Part shown: positions 1-8,366 of the stretch, one piece after another
How the letters are laid out: every line of letters starts with the position of its first letter
How positions within the stretch are numbered: position 1 is the stretch's first letter
Source: Peptococcaceae bacterium
GTDB taxonomy: Bacteria > Bacillota > Peptococcia > DRI-13
Assembly: GCA_020054815.1 (NCBI GenBank)
Contig: JAIHAN010000003.1
Location: 1 to 55,079, forward strand
DNA length: 55,079 bases
Direction of reading: 5' to 3'
Translations under genes and position numbers: made by a program
The notes under the pieces: model-generated
The model's database searches: none
What the model was told of the DNA's origin: nothing
The model's input: the letters and a program-made list of their open reading frames with translations, nothing else

Positions 1-45
1 TATTACGGCATATCTCATAGAGGAATTGCAGAAGGAGGGTGTACG

Positions 46-1851
46 ATGAGCGAATCAATGCAAGGTTTAAAACGCAGTCATTACTGCGGTCATCTCAATA
101 AGACCCATATCGGCCAGAAAGTTACGCTCATGGGCTGGGTTAACAAACGGCGAGATCACGGGGGAGTTATTTTTATTGATTTAAGGGACAGGGAAGGTAT
201 CGTTCAGGTAGTTTTTAATCCTGAAATAGGCGTGGAATTATTTAGTAAGGCGGAGAGTGTCCGTAACGAATATGTTCTGGCCGTGGTAGGAAACGTCGTT
301 CCCCGCCCGGAAGGAACGGTCAACCCCAGTCTGGCCACAGGTGAAATTGATGTGCTGGTCAAGGATTTCCGCATCCTGAACCCTGCCAAAACGCCACCTT
401 TCTATATTGCCGATGAGGTTCTTGTGGATGAGACTATCCGCCTCAAGTACCGCTATTTGGACCTGCGCCGTCCAGAAATGCAGCAAGCCTTAATCTTACG
501 GCATAAGACAGTAAAAGCCATCCGTGATTATTTTTCCGACCACGGTTTCATTGAGGTGGAAACACCCATGTTAACCAAAAGCACCCCGGAGGGCGCCCGG
601 GACTATCTGGTGCCCAGCCGTATCCATAAGGGTGAATTTTATGCTTTACCCCAGTCTCCCCAAATTTTTAAGCAGCTTTTGATGGTCTCCGGTTTGGATA
701 AATATTTCCAGGTTGTCCGTTGTTTCCGTGACGAAGATTTGCGGGCAGACAGGCAGCCTGAATTTACCCAGCTTGATGTGGAAATGTCCTTTGTCCAGCG
801 GGATGATGTGCTGACCATCATGGAGGAAATGATTGCCTTCATATTCCAAAAAACCCTGGGTGTGAACATTAAAACACCTTTACCGCGGCTTACTTATGCG
901 GAAGCCATGGACCGTTTCGGCGTAGACAAGCCCGATATGAGGTTTGGCCTGGAACTGGTCAATGTGGGAGAAGAAGTAAAGAATGTGGAATTTAAAGTAT
1001 TCTCCCAGGTTTTACAAAACGGCGGCCAGGTGAAAGGCATTAATGCCAAAGGGTGTGCCCATTATTCCCGCAAAGATATTGACGACTTGACGAAATTTGT
1101 CAGCATCTATGGCGCCAAAGGACTTGCCTACATCCTCTTAACTGAGGAAGGGGTTAAATCCCCCATTGCTAAGTTCTTTAAGGAGGAGGAATTGGCTGCA
1201 ATTATTAATAAAATGCAGGGTGAACCAGGGGATTTGCTGCTCTTTGTGGCCGATGAACCGGCAGTGGTGGCTGCTTCCCTGGGGCATCTCAGATTAGAAC
1301 TGGCTAGAAGATTAAATCTCATCAATCCCGATGAATATAATTTCCTCTGGGTGGTAGATTTCCCCCTCTTAGAGTACGACAAAGAGGAAGGCCGTTATGT
1401 GGCCATGCACCATCCCTTTACTTCTCCGGTAGAGGAGGATATTCCCCTCATGGAAACAGACCCGGGGAAAGTCAGGGCCCAAGCTTATGATATGGTCTTA
1501 AACGGTATTGAAATAGGCGGCGGCAGTATCCGGATCCACCGCAGGGCAATCCAGGAACTGATGTTTAAAGCACTAGGCTTTTCCAAGGAAGAAGCTCAGG
1601 ACAAATTTGGCTTTCTCTTAGATGCCTTTGAATACGGTGTACCTCCTCATGGCGGTATAGCTTTTGGCATTGACCGCCTGATCATGTTGATGGCCAAAAA
1701 GAATACTATTCGTGATGTGATTGCTTTCCCAAAAACCCAGAGTGCCATGGATTTAATGACACAGGCTCCTTCACCGGTGTCACCCAAACAGTTGAAAGAG
1801 CTGCATATTAAAGTGAATATCCCGGAAAAAAACAGTCTTAACCAGGGATAA
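46..1851 (+). CDS. aspS: Aspartyl-tRNA synthetase, probably non-discriminating
   Basis: Charges tRNA-Asp with aspartate in the cytoplasm. At 601 aa it has the usual length of the bacterial-type enzyme, which carries a GAD insertion. The N-terminal OB-fold anticodon domain spans about residues 1-110. Class II motif 2 ([16 protein letters not shown]) lies near residue 227 and motif 3 ([12 protein letters not shown]) near residue 536. The ATG follows a GGAGGG ribosome site. His38 in the RRDHGGV segment occupies the anticodon-domain position where discriminating enzymes of the E. coli type have Leu; His is known from non-discriminating AspRS, which also charges tRNA-Asn. Synteny with B. subtilis aspS-bsrA-yrvM is clear. 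The promoter and any upstream hisS lie outside the window. Confidence 0.98.
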   Translation: MSESMQGLKRSHYCGHLNKTHIGQKVTLMGWVNKRRDHGGVIFIDLRDREGIVQVVFNPEIGVELFSKAESVRNEYVLAVVGNVVPRPEGTVNPSLATGEIDVLVKDFRILNPAKTPPFYIADEVLVDETIRLKYRYLDLRRPEMQQALILRHKTVKAIRDYFSDHGFIEVETPMLTKSTPEGARDYLVPSRIHKGEFYALPQSPQIFKQLLMVSGLDKYFQVVRCFRDEDLRADRQPEFTQLDVEMSFVQRDDVLTIMEEMIAFIFQKTLGVNIKTPLPRLTYAEAMDRFGVDKPDMRFGLELVNVGEEVKNVEFKVFSQVLQNGGQVKGINAKGCAHYSRKDIDDLTKFVSIYGAKGLAYILLTEEGVKSPIAKFFKEEELAAIINKMQGEPGDLLLFVADEPAVVAASLGHLRLELARRLNLINPDEYNFLWVVDFPLLEYDKEEGRYVAMHHPFTSPVEEDIPLMETDPGKVRAQAYDMVLNGIEIGGGSIRIHRRAIQELMFKALGFSKEEAQDKFGFLLDAFEYGVPPHGGIAFGIDRLIMLMAKKNTIRDVIAFPKTQSAMDLMTQAPSPVSPKQLKELHIKVNIPEKNSLNQG

Positions 1852-1930
1852 GACAAGTGGGTAAGGGATTATAATAGTATTGCTGAGGTCCTGCTAAGGA
1901 CCCAAAACTTGAAATGTAAGAATTCTTATG

Positions 1931-1959
1931 TTACCATTAAACTAAAGAAATAATAATAC
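1931..1959 (+). promoter_or_regulatory. Putative promoter of 6S RNA
   Basis: A TTACCA -35 hexamer (1931-1936) and a TAATAC -10 hexamer (1954-1959) are separated by 17 bp. Transcription from them would start near 1965, at the 5' edge of the 6S RNA closing stem. The match is moderate and the position is what makes it plausible. Confidence 0.5.
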
Positions 1960-1962
1960 CCT

Positions 1963-2133
1963 GCGGTGCCCGTGAATGTGCCGTATAGTTTTGAGCCAAC
2001 ACCATCACATAGGGAACCTGGACTCTGGTGGTGGCTTGCAAGCCCGCTTTGACGGGACGCAAAAAGCCATCAGGAGGGTACCCACCTGCTTTAGAGCAGG
2101 TTCAAAACAACGGCCCCACGGCATGTGTGGGGT
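1963..2133 (+). ncRNA. ssrS: 6S RNA (RNA polymerase regulator)
   Basis: 6S RNA binds the housekeeping RNA polymerase holoenzyme by mimicking an open promoter. Here a long rod can be drawn. The segment ATGTGCCGT (from 1976) pairs with ACGGCATGT (from 2117), and GTTTTGAGCC (from 1987) pairs with GGTTCAAAAC (from 2100), enclosing a central region with further hairpins. The gene sits between aspS and tcdA, exactly where B. subtilis has bsrA (6S-1). The 3' end CCCCAC...GTGGGG followed by a T-run doubles as an intrinsic terminator. Exact ends are inferred from pairing. A short reading frame across it is not a gene. Confidence 0.9.
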
Positions 2134-2204
2134 TTTATTTTTTTCGTGCTTATTGAGAAATGGTAACAATAAATATTAAAGCTCATTGCGCGGAGGTAGT
2201 AAGC

Positions 2205-2963
2205 TTGCTGCATAAATTTTCCCGTACAGAAATATTGATCGGTAAAGAGGCTCTGCAGAAATTAGCTCAAAGCAAAGTAGAGGTTTTCGGCGCGGGCGGG
2301 GTCGGTTCTTTTACAGTTGAGGCCCTGGCCCGTGCGGGTATTGGGCATCTGGTGCTGGTGGATTTTGATGAAATCTGCCTGACTAATGTGAACAGGCAGC
2401 TGCCGGCCCTTCACTCCACCGTGGGCCGGGCTAAGGTTGAGGTATTGAAGGAACGTATTTTAGACATCAATCCGGAAGCGAAAGTCACCGTGCACCGGGA
2501 ATTTGTTTCCCCGGACAGTGTGGATAGGCTGGTGGAAAAGGATTGTGATTATCTCGTTGATGCCATCGATACAGTAACGGGAAAACTTGTGATTATTGAG
2601 AAAGCCTTCAGTTTAGGTATTCCCGTTGTCTCAGCCATGGGTGCCGGCAATAAGCTTGACCCTACAAAACTAAAGGTAGCGGATATCAGCGAAACCCACA
2701 TTTGTCCTCTGGCCCGGGTGATGCGCAGGGAATTAAAAAAGAGGGGTATTACCACGGGAGTTAAGGTCGTTTATTCTCCGGAAGTTCCCCGCAAACCTAA
2801 CCAGGAAAAAGCCGGCTGCAGCCAGTACTGCATCTGTCCGGGGGGAGAGGCTCACTGTGCCGCAAAAAGGCAAATTCCCGGAAGTATTTCTTTTGTTCCT
2901 TCGGTAGCGGGTTTGTTCCTTGCTGCCCAGGTTGTCAATGATCTCATCAAGGATTTTATATAG
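2205..2963 (+). CDS. tcdA: tRNA threonylcarbamoyladenosine dehydratase (ThiF/MoeB/E1 family)
   Basis: Activates the t6A37 carboxylate of ANN-decoding tRNAs with ATP to form the cyclic ct6A; homologue of CsdL/YrvM. The nucleotide-binding loop GAGGVGSF lies near residue 28, followed by the E1-like LVDFDEICLTNVNRQ segment. Cysteines cluster near residue 204 (GCSQYCICPGG). The start is TTG at 2205, because GGAGG lies 8 bases upstream and the protein then begins MLHKFSRTE like YrvM. An upstream in-frame ATG at 2160 lacks a ribosome site. Length is 252 aa. The position after aspS and 6S RNA matches B. subtilis. Confidence 0.95.
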   Translation: MLHKFSRTEILIGKEALQKLAQSKVEVFGAGGVGSFTVEALARAGIGHLVLVDFDEICLTNVNRQLPALHSTVGRAKVEVLKERILDINPEAKVTVHREFVSPDSVDRLVEKDCDYLVDAIDTVTGKLVIIEKAFSLGIPVVSAMGAGNKLDPTKLKVADISETHICPLARVMRRELKKRGITTGVKVVYSPEVPRKPNQEKAGCSQYCICPGGEAHCAAKRQIPGSISFVPSVAGLFLAAQVVNDLIKDFI

Positions 2964-2985
2964 GAATAGACATTTTTCAAAGAAA

Positions 2986-3019
2986 ATTTTCGAATAAATT
3001 TTCGAACAAAATTTTCGAA
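2986..3019. repeat. Three direct copies of ATTTTCGAA
   Basis: ATTTTCGAA occurs at 2986-2994, 2998-3006 and 3011-3019, with a 12-13 bp period. Each copy contains the palindrome TTCGAA. The array ends 8 bp before the -35 hexamer of the csoR promoter, the usual place for an activator or UP-like element. No regulator is recognised. Confidence 0.6.
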
Positions 3020-3026
3020 TAAAGTC

Positions 3027-3056
3027 TTGACTTTTTTAAAACAATAATCATATAAT
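3027..3056 (+). promoter_or_regulatory. Sigma-A type promoter of csoR-trxA
   Basis: TTGACT (3027-3032) and a perfect TATAAT (3051-3056) are separated by 18 bp. The predicted start is near 3063, just ahead of the CsoR-like operator and the GTG start of the regulator. Confidence 0.8.
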
Positions 3057-3067
3057 GTACACAGATG

Positions 3068-3084
3068 ATACCCACCGGGGGTAT
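3068..3084. promoter_or_regulatory. CsoR-type operator
   Basis: ATACCC-ACCGG-GGGTAT is an inverted repeat with G/C-tracts flanked by A/T, the form of known CsoR/RcnR-family operators. It lies at about +5 to +21 of the predicted transcript, so bound repressor would block RNA polymerase. It suggests autoregulation of csoR and metal-responsive expression of the adjoining trxA. Confidence 0.65.
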
Positions 3085-3099
3085 AATGGAGGCGGTGCT

Positions 3100-3372
3100 G
3101 TGGACGACAATAAGGCTCAAGTAGAAAATATAAAAAGAAGGCTTAGCCGCATTGAGGGACAGCTCAAGGGAATCCAGCGCATGATTGATAATGATGCCTG
3201 CTGTGTTGATATCCTCGTACAAATCTCTGCAGTGAGAGCAGCTATATCCAAAGTTGGTGTTTTAATCATGGAAAGCCACGTAAAAAAATGTCTTCATCAA
3301 GCCATCCAGGAAGAGAACAGCGAGGAGATACTGGATGAATTGATGACTATAATGAGCAATTTTATTAAATAG
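3100..3372 (+). CDS. csoR: CsoR/FrmR-family metal-sensing repressor
   Basis: All-helical DNA-binding repressor, 90 aa, of the DUF156 family. Cys35, His60 and Cys64 reproduce the Cu(I) ligand set of CsoR with the same spacing (Cys-x24-His-x3-Cys), so copper sensing is the best guess; a persulfide-sensing CstR would lack the His. The start is GTG at 3100, placed 7 bases after GGAGG; an in-frame ATG at 3055 lies within the -10 element and cannot be used. It is followed after 11 bases by trxA and preceded by its own promoter and operator. No copper ATPase or chaperone gene is nearby, which is unusual. Confidence 0.88.
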   Translation: MDDNKAQVENIKRRLSRIEGQLKGIQRMIDNDACCVDILVQISAVRAAISKVGVLIMESHVKKCLHQAIQEENSEEILDELMTIMSNFIK

Positions 3373-3383
3373 GAGGAAGAAAA

Positions 3384-3713
3384 ATGGCCAGTGATAAAGT
3401 GATTCAACTGACTGATAGCAATTTTAAGAATGAGGTCCTGGATTCCACACAACCTGTGTTAGTGGATTTCTGGGCAGCCTGGTGTGGACCCTGTAAGATG
3501 ATCGCCCCTATTATCGATGAGGTAGCTGCCGATTATCAGGGAAAAGTAAAAATAGGGAAGCTTAATGTAGATGAAAACAGCAAGACTGCTTCCGAATATG
3601 GGATTATGAGTATTCCCACCATGGTTCTCTTTAAAAACGGTAAAGAGGTCAATCGTTTAGTGGGATTTATGCCCAAAGCCCAGTTGGCCAAGGTATTAGA
3701 CCAGGCTTTATAA
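3384..3713 (+). CDS. trxA: Thioredoxin
   Basis: Cytoplasmic dithiol-disulfide reductant of 109 aa. The WCGPC active site has Cys34 and Cys37, and the cis-Pro loop SIPTM is present. AGGAGGAAG precedes the ATG. It is cotranscribed with the CsoR-type regulator (11-bp gap) and ends at a strong terminator, so this two-gene unit probably places thioredoxin under metal control. No thioredoxin reductase gene is adjacent. Confidence 0.96.
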   Translation: MASDKVIQLTDSNFKNEVLDSTQPVLVDFWAAWCGPCKMIAPIIDEVAADYQGKVKIGKLNVDENSKTASEYGIMSIPTMVLFKNGKEVNRLVGFMPKAQLAKVLDQAL

Positions 3714-3733
3714 GCTTCAGGCTGAATATTCTT

Positions 3734-3760
3734 AAGAGGGACTATATCCCTCTTTTTTTT
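3734..3760 (+). terminator. Intrinsic terminator after trxA
   Basis: AAGAGGGA-CTATA-TCCCTCTT hairpin followed by a run of T. Confidence 0.9.
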
Positions 3761-3780
3761 GATTTAGACAAGCAGGAGTT

Positions 3781-3810
3781 TATTCTTATAACGAGAATTT
3801 TATAAGAATA
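3781..3810. promoter_or_regulatory. Perfect 11-bp inverted repeat before ltaA
   Basis: TATTCTTATAA (3781-3791) and its exact reverse complement TTATAAGAATA (3800-3810) flank an 8-bp spacer. It lies 23 bp before the start codon. It could be an operator for a dimeric repressor or an mRNA hairpin that exposes the ribosome site; no T-run follows, so it is not a terminator. Confidence 0.5.
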
Positions 3811-3833
3811 TGCAGCAGTGTGGAGGTATAGAT

Positions 3834-4862
3834 ATGAGAACAGTTGATTTAAGAAGTGATACAGTAACAATTCCTACTCCGGAAATGAGAGAGGCCATGT
3901 ACCAGGCCGAAGTTGGCGACGATGTCTACGGTGAGGACCCCACGGTAAACAAGTTGGAGGAACTGGCGGCGGCCAAACTTGGCTTTTCAGCGGGGCTTTT
4001 TGTAGCCAGCGGCACCATGGGTAACCTGGTTGCTCTTTTGACCCATACCCAGAAAGGGGATGAGGTCCTGCTGGAAGCCGAGAGCCATATATACTATTAT
4101 GAAGTGGGGGGTATGGCGGCTTTAGCCGGTGTCCAGCCCTGTACCATCCACGGCATCAGGGGTAAATTAACAGCGGAGCTGATTAAAAATCACCTGCGCC
4201 CTGCCAATATTCATTTCCCCAATCCCAGCCTGCTGTGCCTGGAAAATACCCACAACCGGGGTGGCGGTAGTGTCACGACACCCCAGGAAATGGAGAAAAT
4301 TGTACAATGTGCCCGCGAAATTGGCCTTCATATCCATGTGGACGGGGCCAGAATTTTCAACGCAGCCGTGGCCTGCGGATGTGATGTCAAAGAACTGGTA
4401 AAAGGGGTAGACTCTGTCCAGTTTTGCCTGTCTAAAGGGCTGGGCGCTCCCATGGGTTCCGTCCTGGTGGGTTCCCGGGAATTTATTGCTAAAGCCCGTA
4501 AATGGCGGAAAATGGTGGGGGGTGGTTTCCGGCAAATCGGGCTTATGGCCGCTGCCGGCATTGTTGCTCTGGAAAAAATGGTGGACCGCCTGGTAGAAGA
4601 TCACGAAAAAGCCCAAAAATTAGCAGCAGGGATAGCGGAGATACCCTACCTCAAGATCAATGTAGAGGACGTGGAAACCAATATTGTTGTAGCTCATCTT
4701 AAGCCGGGTGTAATGACGGCAAGCGAATTTATCGGCAGGTTAAATGAAAATGGTGTGAAAGCCAACGGCTATGGGGCTGAGAGAATTCGTTTTGTTACCC
4801 ATAAAGATGTCAATAATGATGATATAGACTACGCCTTGCGTGTGATGGCTAAACTAGCCTAA
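3834..4862 (+). CDS. ltaA: Low-specificity threonine aldolase
   Basis: PLP enzyme that cleaves L-threonine or L-allo-threonine to glycine and acetaldehyde. Length is 342 aa from ATG 3834, chosen because GGAGG lies 8 bases upstream; an in-frame ATG at 3810 has no ribosome site. The N-terminus VDLRSDTVTIPTPEMR is the family signature, HVDGARIFNA carries the PLP-binding Asp and Arg, and Lys201 in LSKGLGAP is the Schiff-base lysine. It stands alone between terminators and rarA (14-bp gap) and may share a transcript with rarA. Confidence 0.93.
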   Translation: MRTVDLRSDTVTIPTPEMREAMYQAEVGDDVYGEDPTVNKLEELAAAKLGFSAGLFVASGTMGNLVALLTHTQKGDEVLLEAESHIYYYEVGGMAALAGVQPCTIHGIRGKLTAELIKNHLRPANIHFPNPSLLCLENTHNRGGGSVTTPQEMEKIVQCAREIGLHIHVDGARIFNAAVACGCDVKELVKGVDSVQFCLSKGLGAPMGSVLVGSREFIAKARKWRKMVGGGFRQIGLMAAAGIVALEKMVDRLVEDHEKAQKLAAGIAEIPYLKINVEDVETNIVVAHLKPGVMTASEFIGRLNENGVKANGYGAERIRFVTHKDVNNDDIDYALRVMAKLA

Positions 4863-4876
4863 AGGGTGATGCTTTG

Positions 4877-6193
4877 ATGGATCTCTTTTCACAAGTCCAG
4901 GAAAAAACGCTGAAAGGGAAGGCCCCCTTAGCTGCCCGCTTGCGGCCCGCTTCTTTGGATGAAGTAGTGGGGCAGGAAGAGATCTTGGGTAAAGGAAAGC
5001 TCTTACGGAGAGCTATTGAGGCGGACCAGTTGGGTTCTCTCATTTTTTATGGCCCCCCCGGTACGGGTAAGACTAGCCTGGCCTATGTCATTGCGCAAAG
5101 TACCAGGTCCCATTTTGTTAAATTAAATGCGGTAACCTCCGGTGTCAGCGACCTCAGGCAGGTGGTAAAAGAAGGGGAAGAACGTTTGCGTTTTTATGGC
5201 CAGGGAACCATCCTTTTTATAGACGAAATCCACCGTTTTAACAAAGCCCAGCAGGATGCCCTCCTTCCGGCTGTTGAGGAAGGGAAAATCGTCTTAATTG
5301 GGGCAACTACGGAGAACCCCTATTTCAGTGTGAACTCAGCGTTGCTTTCCCGCTCCCGTATTTTCCGTTTACAGCCTTTAACGAAAGAAAATATCATTAC
5401 CCTTTTACAGAGGGCCTTGCAGGATGAGGAGAGAGGACTTGGGACTTACCGGGTAGAAATCACGCCTGAAGCTTTAAATCATCTGGCGGAATCAGCCAGA
5501 GGTGATGCCAGACTGGCTCTTAACGGCCTCGAACTGGCGGTACTCTCAACCCCTCCCAATGAAAAAGGTGTAAGAGTCATCGATTTGTCGGTAGCTGAAG
5601 AATCTATTCAGGAAAAGGCAGTGGTGTATGATAAATTTGGTGACCAGCATTATGATGTGATTTCTGCCTTTATTAAGAGCATGCGCGGGTCCGACCCCGA
5701 TGCCACCCTCCATTATTTGGCTCGTATGCTCCATGCCGGCGAGGATCCCCGGTTTATCGCGCGCAGGATCTTAATTCATGCCGCCGAAGATGTGGGCCTG
5801 GCTGACCCGCAAGCCCTGGTTGTAGCCCAGGCCGCTGCCCAGGGTCTAGAATATGTGGGTTTACCGGAAGGGAGACTTATCCTGGCTGAGGCCGCCCTCT
5901 ATATTGCCTGTGCCCCTAAAAGCAATTCCGTGCTCATTGGTATTGATAAGGCTATGGAGGATGTGAAAAAAGGACAATACGGGCAGGTTCCTTTACATTT
6001 AAGGGATGCTCACTATCCTGGGGCGGAAAGCCTGGGACATGGGAAAGGCTACAAATATCCTCATGATTACCCGGGGCATTATGTAAAACAGCAGCATTTG
6101 CCGGAGGAAATGAAGCTAGTTCGCTACTACCGGCCGGCTATGACTGGGCAGGACAGGGGCGTAATACATAAAGAGGAAGCAGAGGGTAAATAA
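4877..6193 (+). CDS. rarA: Replication-associated recombination ATPase RarA (MgsA/WRNIP1 family)
   Basis: AAA+ clamp-loader-like ATPase acting at stalled replication forks. In this 438-aa protein Walker A (GPPGTGKT) is at residues 59-66, Walker B is LFIDEIHRF, and sensor 1 is GATTENPYF. The C-terminal half has the tetramerisation domain, including [19 protein letters not shown]. The ATG at 4877 is preferred; a TTG one codon earlier is possible. B. subtilis yrvN occupies the same place, between yrvM and the Rrf2 regulator. Confidence 0.96.
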   Translation: MDLFSQVQEKTLKGKAPLAARLRPASLDEVVGQEEILGKGKLLRRAIEADQLGSLIFYGPPGTGKTSLAYVIAQSTRSHFVKLNAVTSGVSDLRQVVKEGEERLRFYGQGTILFIDEIHRFNKAQQDALLPAVEEGKIVLIGATTENPYFSVNSALLSRSRIFRLQPLTKENIITLLQRALQDEERGLGTYRVEITPEALNHLAESARGDARLALNGLELAVLSTPPNEKGVRVIDLSVAEESIQEKAVVYDKFGDQHYDVISAFIKSMRGSDPDATLHYLARMLHAGEDPRFIARRILIHAAEDVGLADPQALVVAQAAAQGLEYVGLPEGRLILAEAALYIACAPKSNSVLIGIDKAMEDVKKGQYGQVPLHLRDAHYPGAESLGHGKGYKYPHDYPGHYVKQQHLPEEMKLVRYYRPAMTGQDRGVIHKEEAEGK

Positions 6194-6205
6194 TGAGTAA
6201 AAATA

Positions 6206-6235
6206 GAAAACGCAGCAAAGCTGCGTTTTCTTTCT
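6206..6235 (+). terminator. Intrinsic terminator after rarA
   Basis: An 11-bp perfect stem, GAAAACGCAGC-AAA-GCTGCGTTTTC, is followed by T-rich sequence. It has the same stem core as the terminator after iscU. Confidence 0.85.
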
Positions 6236-6261
6236 ACTAAGACATTTCTTTCTACCAAGAC

Positions 6262-6290
6262 TTGACACAGGGGATGTTGTCATGCTAAAC
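6262..6290 (+). promoter_or_regulatory. Promoter of iscR-iscS-iscU
   Basis: TTGACA (6262-6267), 17 bp, then TGCTAAAC, an extended -10 with hexamer CTAAAC at 6285-6290. The weak -10 fits a regulated promoter. Confidence 0.6.
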
Positions 6291-6301
6291 TAACAACAAA
6301 A

Positions 6302-6318
6302 CCGATAAAAATACTCGG
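6302..6318. promoter_or_regulatory. Putative Rrf2/IscR operator
   Basis: CCGA-TAAAAATAC-TCGG is an inverted repeat with an A/T centre. It resembles operators of clostridial IscR-like regulators (CCGAC...GTCGG). It lies between the promoter and the GTG start of iscR, so autorepression is likely. Confidence 0.5.
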
Positions 6319-6338
6319 ATATGATTGAGGTGACGATA

Positions 6339-6788
6339 GTGAAGCTATCCACCAAGGGACGTTACGGTGTCAAAGCGATGTTTGACCTGGCTCAACATTT
6401 TGGGGAGGGTCCTATCGCCTTAAAAGGGATAGCTGAGAGACAGGGAATTTCCGAACATTACCTGGAACAGCTGATGGCAGTCTTAAGAAAAGCGGGTCTG
6501 GTAAAAAGCATACGCGGCGCACAGGGGGGATACATACTGGCCCGCGAACCCGAGAATATTACGGTTGGTGAAATTATCCGGGTTCTGGAAGGGCCTCTGG
6601 CTCCCACCGAATGTGTCAGCGAAGAAGACCCGGAGATGTGTAAGAATGCTCCCACCTGTATCACCCGTACGATTTGGCAGAAGATGCGCGAAAGCCTGGC
6701 GGAGGTAGTGGATTCTATTACCCTGGCTGACATGGTGCGAGACGCCGAAAAGCTGAAAGGGCAGGAAAATTTAATGTATTATATCTAA
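6339..6788 (+). CDS. iscR: Rrf2-family Fe-S cluster regulator (IscR-like)
   Basis: Winged-helix repressor of 149 aa controlling Fe-S cluster or cysteine metabolism genes. The N-terminal HTH begins KLSTKGRYGVKAMFDLA and the wing is RGAQGGYILAR. Cys92, Cys101 and Cys107 match the three cluster ligands of IscR (the first interval is 9 rather than 6 residues), so it should bind a cluster, unlike CymR, which occupies this locus in B. subtilis. The start is GTG 6339 after GAGGTGA; ATG 6321 is an alternative without a ribosome site. iscS and iscU follow directly. Confidence 0.9.
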   Translation: MKLSTKGRYGVKAMFDLAQHFGEGPIALKGIAERQGISEHYLEQLMAVLRKAGLVKSIRGAQGGYILAREPENITVGEIIRVLEGPLAPTECVSEEDPEMCKNAPTCITRTIWQKMRESLAEVVDSITLADMVRDAEKLKGQENLMYYI

Positions 6789-6808
6789 ATTAAAAGGAGA
6801 TGGGTCAC

Positions 6809-8005
6809 TTGCGTAGAGTTTACCTGGACCACAGTGCAACTACTCCTGTAAGACCGGAAGTTGCGCAAATTGTACTGGAATATATGACCAATAAGTTTGG
6901 TAACCCCTCCAGCGTCCATGTTTATGGCCGTGAGGCCAAACAAGGTTTGGAAAAGGCTAGAGAACAGGTAGCCAAGCTTATTAATGCCAAGCCCGAGGAA
7001 ATTATTTTTACCAGTGGTGGTACGGAAGCCGATAATTTAGCCATTACCGGTATCGCCCAAACCTATGCCAACAAAGGAAAGCACATTATCACCTCGGCGG
7101 TGGAACACCATGCCGTACTGGATACATGTAAGAATTTAGAGAAACAGGGCTACACCGTTACCGTACTTCCCGTTGATGAGTATGGGATTATTAAACTGGA
7201 AGATTTAAAAAAGGCCATCACCAAAGAAACTATTCTCATTACCATTATGCATGCCAACAATGAAGTAGGTTCCATCCAGCCCGTTGCAGAAATCGGAAAA
7301 ATAGCTAAAGAGCATGGCATAATCTTCCATACCGATGCCGTGCAGTCTCTGGGCAAGATTCCGGTGGATGTGGATAAGATGAATATTGATCTCCTTTCGG
7401 GATCCGGGCATAAAATCTATGCGCCCAAAGGTATTGGTTTCCTCTACATTCGCCGGGGGGTTGGTCTTAAACCAATCACTTTCGGTGGTGGACAAGAGAG
7501 AAGACGGCGCCCCGGTACGGAAAATTTACCCGGTATCGTAGGCCTTGGTTTGGCTGCCGAACTTGCCGCTCTAGAAATGGAAACGGAAATGCCCAGGATC
7601 GCCAAGTTACGTGACCGTTTAATTGCAGGAATTATGAAAAGAATCCCCCATGTCCGTCTGAATGGTCACCCCGAGGAGAGGGTTCCCAATAATGTGAATG
7701 TGAGTTTTGAATTCGTAGAGGGTGAGTCACTGCTTTTGTCCCTGGACATGAAGGGTATTGCCGCATCCAGTGGTTCTGCCTGTACCTCCGGGTCCTTAGA
7801 CCCCTCTCACGTCTTGATGGCCATGGGCATCTGCCATGAAATTGCCCACGGGTCTGTCCGCATGACTTTGGGTAAGGCCAATACTGAGGAGGATATTGAT
7901 TATGTTCTGGAGGTACTGCCGCCTATTGTAGAGCGTTTGCGTTTAATGTCTCCTCTTTACCAGCAGCAGCGAAAGGAGTGTCAAGCATGTACTCTGAAAA
8001 AGTAA
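6809..8005 (+). CDS. iscS: Cysteine desulfurase
   Basis: PLP enzyme converting cysteine to alanine and giving persulfide sulfur to IscU and MnmA. From TTG 6809 (AGGAG 9 bases upstream; ATG 6800 directly abuts the AGGAG and is unlikely) it is 398 aa and begins MRRVYLDHSATTP. Lys202 in GSGHK binds PLP, and Cys325 in SSGSACTSG is the persulfide cysteine in the long mobile loop of group I enzymes. A short Cys-containing tail (KECQACTLKK) overlaps the iscU start. It sits between its regulator and scaffold in one operon. Confidence 0.97.
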   Translation: MRRVYLDHSATTPVRPEVAQIVLEYMTNKFGNPSSVHVYGREAKQGLEKAREQVAKLINAKPEEIIFTSGGTEADNLAITGIAQTYANKGKHIITSAVEHHAVLDTCKNLEKQGYTVTVLPVDEYGIIKLEDLKKAITKETILITIMHANNEVGSIQPVAEIGKIAKEHGIIFHTDAVQSLGKIPVDVDKMNIDLLSGSGHKIYAPKGIGFLYIRRGVGLKPITFGGGQERRRRPGTENLPGIVGLGLAAELAALEMETEMPRIAKLRDRLIAGIMKRIPHVRLNGHPEERVPNNVNVSFEFVEGESLLLSLDMKGIAASSGSACTSGSLDPSHVLMAMGICHEIAHGSVRMTLGKANTEEDIDYVLEVLPPIVERLRLMSPLYQQQRKECQACTLKK

Positions 8006-8358
8006 TGGAACATTTCACTAACCCCCGCAACGTGGGGGAAATCGAAAACGCCAGCGGTGTCGGTGAACTGGGTAATGCCGCCTGCGGCGATATCATGAGA
8101 ATTTCCATCTTGGTAGAAGATGATATTATTAAAGACGTAAAATTTAAAACCTTTGGCTGTGGCGCCGCCATTGCCACCAGCAGCATGGTTACGGAAATGG
8201 TAAAGGGAAAAACCATTGACGAGGCTCTGGCCATCACCAACAAAGCTGTGGCCGAGGCCCTGGGAGGGCTGCCGCCGGCTAAAATGCACTGTTCAAACCT
8301 GGCCGCCGATGCCCTCCATAAAGCCATCGAAGATTACAGGGCTAAACACGCAGGATGA
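7987..8358 (+). CDS. iscU: Fe-S cluster assembly scaffold IscU/NifU-N
   Basis: Scaffold on which IscS builds 2Fe-2S and 4Fe-4S clusters. The three ligand cysteines are Cys33 (AACGD), Cys58 (FGCGAA) and Cys102 (MHCSN). The protein is 123 aa from ATG 7987, 8 bases after AGGAG, and overlaps iscS by 19 bases, which implies translational coupling. B. subtilis lacks this gene at the locus and uses SufU elsewhere. Confidence 0.96.
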   Translation: MYSEKVMEHFTNPRNVGEIENASGVGELGNAACGDIMRISILVEDDIIKDVKFKTFGCGAAIATSSMVTEMVKGKTIDEALAITNKAVAEALGGLPPAKMHCSNLAADALHKAIEDYRAKHAG

Positions 8359-8366
8359 TAATGATG

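Noticed and set aside
1976-2179. 67-codon reading frame downstream of aspS
   Set aside because: It lies on the 6S RNA and its terminator, has no ribosome site and no recognisable protein features.
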